A DNA stretch of 64,000 nt from Colius striatus (Eukaryota > Chordata > Aves > Coliiformes > Coliidae). The position numbers and the translations under genes are program-made. Below the pieces are notes generated by a model. That model had not been told where the DNA came from. It ran no database searches and saw only the letters and a list, made by a program, of their open reading frames with translations. Location of the stretch: positions 6,871,501 to 6,935,500 of the forward strand of contig NC_084767.1 in the NCBI RefSeq assembly GCF_028858725.1, read 5' to 3'. This document shows, piece after piece, positions 61,401-64,000 of the stretch (its first letter is position 1; each line of letters begins with the position of its first letter).

Positions 61401-63158
61401 TCTGTAGAAGACATAGACTTTGTGAATGGAATTATGTTACTTTCTACTGATTGTGAACAACTATGCAGCCAGACCTTTTTTTATAAAAAAAGAAAAGAAC
61501 CAAGTACTACATCTTCTACTAGGAAAAGATTGTTTTATTTAAAACACTGTTTTATGGGAGTTTTGTCTAGGAATTGATGTAATTTTAAAGTTTCAGGCAG
61601 CTGCTTTTCTTTATCAGTACACTTTTGTGTACTAATTTGTGCCATGTGTCTCAATTGTCTGATTCTGTCTCTATAATCCATGAAGAGAATTGATTTCTAT
61701 TGCAAGGTAAAGCTAAGGCTGTTATAATGTCAACAGTTGTATTGGTGCAGTAGCATAAAATAAATCAAATTAAATACTAAGACTGCAAGTCTGTGGTGTG
61801 TAATAATGGATTTGTGATGATTCTCTTATATCCTTTCCTGTGAATGACAGAGGTCAAGATGTAGCTTCTGAATTGAAGTTAATACGGTTTGGATACTTAG
61901 CCTTTCCAAGAAAACCATGGGCATAGACTACTGATCTTATTTAAGAAGAAGGATGGTAGGAGATAAAAATATCTCTTCTGTTTTAGATTCGTGCATTAGT
62001 GAGAGAGCGTGGGGAGCAAGACAAAAAACTTCGCACTCTGGATGAGGATTTTGCTAAGACTGAAGCAAAGCTGAGTGCTGCAGTTCAGGAGAAAACATCT
62101 CTTTTGGCAAATGTTGCATGCCTTAAAAAACAGCTTCTGGAACTAACAAGAACCAATGAACTACTGAAGTCAAAGGTATTCCAATGAGCACATATTTGCT
62201 TTATCTTTGCTATTATTAAGATTCCTGGGCAAGAGGAAGCTTTGGTTGCTGATCAGCATCTGGTTTCATGTTCCTTGTGCCCTTTCATTGACAGAGGGAT
62301 AGAGCATGTGTGGTTTGTGACTTGGTGTACTTCTGTCTAAAGATAGCAGGAGCTGCTAACATCCATCTGTAGGATGGGTAGAGATGAGTGCTATGAATGG
62401 GAAGGGGACACTCTTAAAAGATTTTGTGAAGAGTAATTCTCATGAAGGAGTTATGCTTAATGGTTTTGTATTCATCGCTAATAAGCTGTCTGAAGATGGA
62501 GTGCAGAAGAAAATGAGCAGCCTATGCATGGAGTTAATGAAGCTCAGAAACAAGAGGGATGCCAAGGAAAAGGTAAGACCATTTGCACTGCACAGAATAG
62601 TTATTCTGAGCTGTTCAGGGAAAGACTGGAATGCTTACAACAGTTACAGATGATGTTTTGTTTCTGTCCTCAGTTCAGTAGTTTCTTTTACTTTCTGTAG
62701 AGTGAAAATAGAGATCCAACAATGAATGTCCTTGATTTTGCTGTTGATGTGCAGAGTAAATATGAGTTCAAGTATAGAAGCCTAGAAATACCTTTGTTAC
62801 AGTATCCATCTATTAATCAGACTGTTAGTTTCTTTGGAAGTCAGTGTTCCTAAATATAGTTTGAACACATTTGTGCTTTCTGGTGGTGGTGGTTGGTTTT
62901 AACAAACCTTTACAGAGGGACACATAAAATTAGGTTTAGCATAGTAGCAATTGCTGTCATGAAACTGAAGTTACAAATAATTTCAGTTTATCACTATCTT
63001 AGTGAATTTTTTTTACTAAATCCCACTCTGGTGGTGGTATTTGTCTTTTTATTTAAGAGTGCACTTGCAAAGCAAGAAGACATGGAAATGAAGCTGCAGG
63101 AAGCACAAAGAAATCTAGAGTATTCAAAAGGAAAAGTAGCACAGTTAGAAGAAAAACT
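58397..63158 (+). CDS. HMMR: Hyaluronan-mediated motility receptor (RHAMM), 5' part; continues past the window
   Basis: HMMR is a coiled-coil protein of spindle microtubules and centrosomes that works with TPX2 in spindle assembly; it also has a C-terminal hyaluronan-binding region, not in this window. Seven exons are present: 58397-58442, 59569-59667, 60275-60351, 61172-61252, 61987-62175, 62486-62572 and 63058-63158 (680 nt, 226 codons plus 2 nt), about a third of the 725-residue human protein. The N-terminus [15 protein letters not shown] resembles the mammalian one. Exon 2 is diverged; exons 5-7 are well conserved ([35 protein letters not shown]) and form charged heptad-like coiled coil. 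The last codon is split (CT). All introns are GT-AG. The start has G at -3 and +4. Confidence 0.96.
59569..59667 (+). CDS. HMMR: HMMR coding exon 2
   Basis: Acceptor caattctag, donor gtaagt. It reads [20 protein letters not shown] and onward to RKQK. Only the YDVK region and basic tail resemble mammals, so it is less certain than later exons, but the frame and both splice sites fit. Confidence 0.88.
60275..60351 (+). CDS. HMMR: HMMR coding exon 3
   Basis: Acceptor cttcttttgcag, donor gtaaga. It reads [20 protein letters not shown] then SSLGST, a polar serine-rich linker, phase 1 in and phase 0 out. Confidence 0.88.
61172..61252 (+). CDS. HMMR: HMMR coding exon 4
   Basis: 27 codons, phase 0 at both ends, very lysine-rich ([14 protein letters not shown]). 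The acceptor gttttcaaaag is weak. A second AG four bases later (ccag) would shift the frame and hit TGA after four codons. Donor is gtatga. Confidence 0.85.
61987..62175 (+). CDS. HMMR: HMMR coding exon 5 (63 codons)
   Basis: Acceptor ctgttttag, donor gtattc. It opens [20 protein letters not shown] and ends [14 protein letters not shown], strongly conserved coiled coil. Both ends are phase 0. Confidence 0.96.
62486..62572 (+). CDS. HMMR: HMMR coding exon 6 (29 codons)
   Basis: Acceptor cgctaataag, donor gtaaga. It reads [20 protein letters not shown] then RNKRDAKEK, matching the mammalian segment ending [12 protein letters not shown]. Upstream open frame is intron. Confidence 0.92.
63058..63158 (+). 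CDS. HMMR: HMMR coding exon 7
   Basis: Acceptor ctttttatttaag, donor gtaagt. It reads [20 protein letters not shown] then [13 protein letters not shown] and the first two bases of a leucine codon (phase 2). The next exon is not recognised before 64000. Confidence 0.95.
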
Positions 63159-64000
63159 GTAAGTAGTAAAGGGAATTGACTTAGATGACATTATATTATC
63201 TAGCTGGGCTTAAATTCTTATGTTTTATAGGAAGCAGGGAAAATACAGACTACTTACCTTTTAAAAAGGAACAAAAATGATTAGTGTTTGTAACCTGGAG
63301 TAAATTGGATAGAACTCAGTTTTAACAACTGGTATATTCTTATAAAATAAACATACAAAATGTTGTTCCTCTAACGTGTGTAACGTATTGTAAAAAGACA
63401 AACTGTATCATTTCTTCCAGTGTGACCTGGGTGGAGTTTTCTTGGGTATGGAGTGGGGACTAAAGACATATTTTGAGAAAAGAATTGTTTTTTATATTGG
63501 AGCAAGACATTCATGTAGCCTGAATATTTCAATGTCTGGCCCTTTAGACTCCTAAGTTGGGAATAAGCAAGAACGAAAATGCATTGGACTGGGAGTTAAA
63601 ATCCAAATTCAGTAGCCAGATGAGTCAATAAACATGTGTTCTCCAGCTAAGTGTAGTGAGGTGCAGTTGTGGTATCTTCAAAGTTGCCTCATAGTAGCCA
63701 CATTCTCTGAAGAAAGGCAACTGCAGAGTGTCCTGTCTTAAGCAGCTGTATGTAGGCAGAAAGAGTTCCAAATCAACACTTATTCTGCCTGAGTTGTCAT
63801 TTGCTGCAGAGGAACAGTTTGCTAACATCTAGGCTACTTCTCAGGATGGTGACCCAAGAAGGATGAACTCAAGGTATATTTTCAGACAATTTTATGACTT
63901 GCACTACAGCATCTTTCTTGTGGTTTCTGCATTTACTTAACATCCAAGTACTCAAAGATAAGCAGAATTCTTATGCTTCTGTCAGAGTTAAGATACTTGA
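63159..64000 (+). other. HMMR: HMMR intron 7, incomplete at window edge
   Basis: Begins gtaagt. No segment matching the next mammalian exon is visible. A possible acceptor at about 63420 (ttcttccag) leads to VTWVEFSW, which does not resemble HMMR, so I treat the stretch as intron. Confidence 0.75.

Noticed and set aside
63415-63460. Possible HMMR exon after ttcttccag
   Set aside because: It would encode VTWVEFSW, unlike the conserved next segment of HMMR.
1-64000. CRISPR arrays, bacterial operons, phage or insertion sequences
   Set aside because: Nothing of the kind; the window is vertebrate nuclear DNA with spliced genes and CR1 LINEs.

Overview
The window looks like avian nuclear DNA. It carries CR1 LINE fragments with the 3' end typical of birds (forms of ATTCTATGATTCCATG), compact introns, GT-AG spliced genes under CpG islands, and the vertebrate gene order CCNG1, NUDCD2, HMMR (human 5q34; chicken chromosome 13). 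CR1 also occurs in other reptiles, so 'bird' is a strong inference and the species cannot be named.

Layout. From 1 to about 46.4 kb is AT-rich, single-copy, gene-poor sequence upstream of CCNG1. All I can support there is five CR1 fragments, several simple repeats, a cluster of short palindromes and many background ORFs. From 46.4 to 47.5 kb is a CpG island and the CCNG1 promoter, preceded by a 20-bp minisatellite with a CTCF-type motif next to it. CCNG1 (cyclin G1) is complete on the + strand: five coding exons between 47667 and 50469, 295 residues. About 4.1 kb then holds its 3' UTR and intergenic DNA. NUDCD2 is complete on the - strand: four coding exons, 58053 down to 54585, 157 residues, with a GC-AG third intron. 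HMMR starts on the + strand at 58397. Seven coding exons (226 codons plus two bases) are present and the gene runs off the right edge.

Relationships. CCNG1 and NUDCD2 are tail to tail. NUDCD2 and HMMR are head to head, with 343 bp between their start codons. That shared promoter has three NRF1-type palindromes in tandem on the NUDCD2 side, and two inverted CCAAT boxes exactly 33 bp apart followed by a CHR (TTTGAA) on the HMMR side, which is the usual G2/M promoter layout. CCNG1 has a near-consensus p53 full site in the CpG-rich sequence before its first coding exon, matching its known role as a p53 target. Cyclin G1 acts with PP2A in the p53 response, NudCD2 is an HSP90 co-chaperone, and HMMR is a spindle and centrosome coiled-coil protein.

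I did not find a new gene system. The items most worth checking are the shared promoter, the minisatellite with its CTCF site, the p53 site, the GC-AG intron and the palindromes. All exon limits were set by reading splice sites, frame and similarity to remembered mammalian orthologues; no alignment was run.
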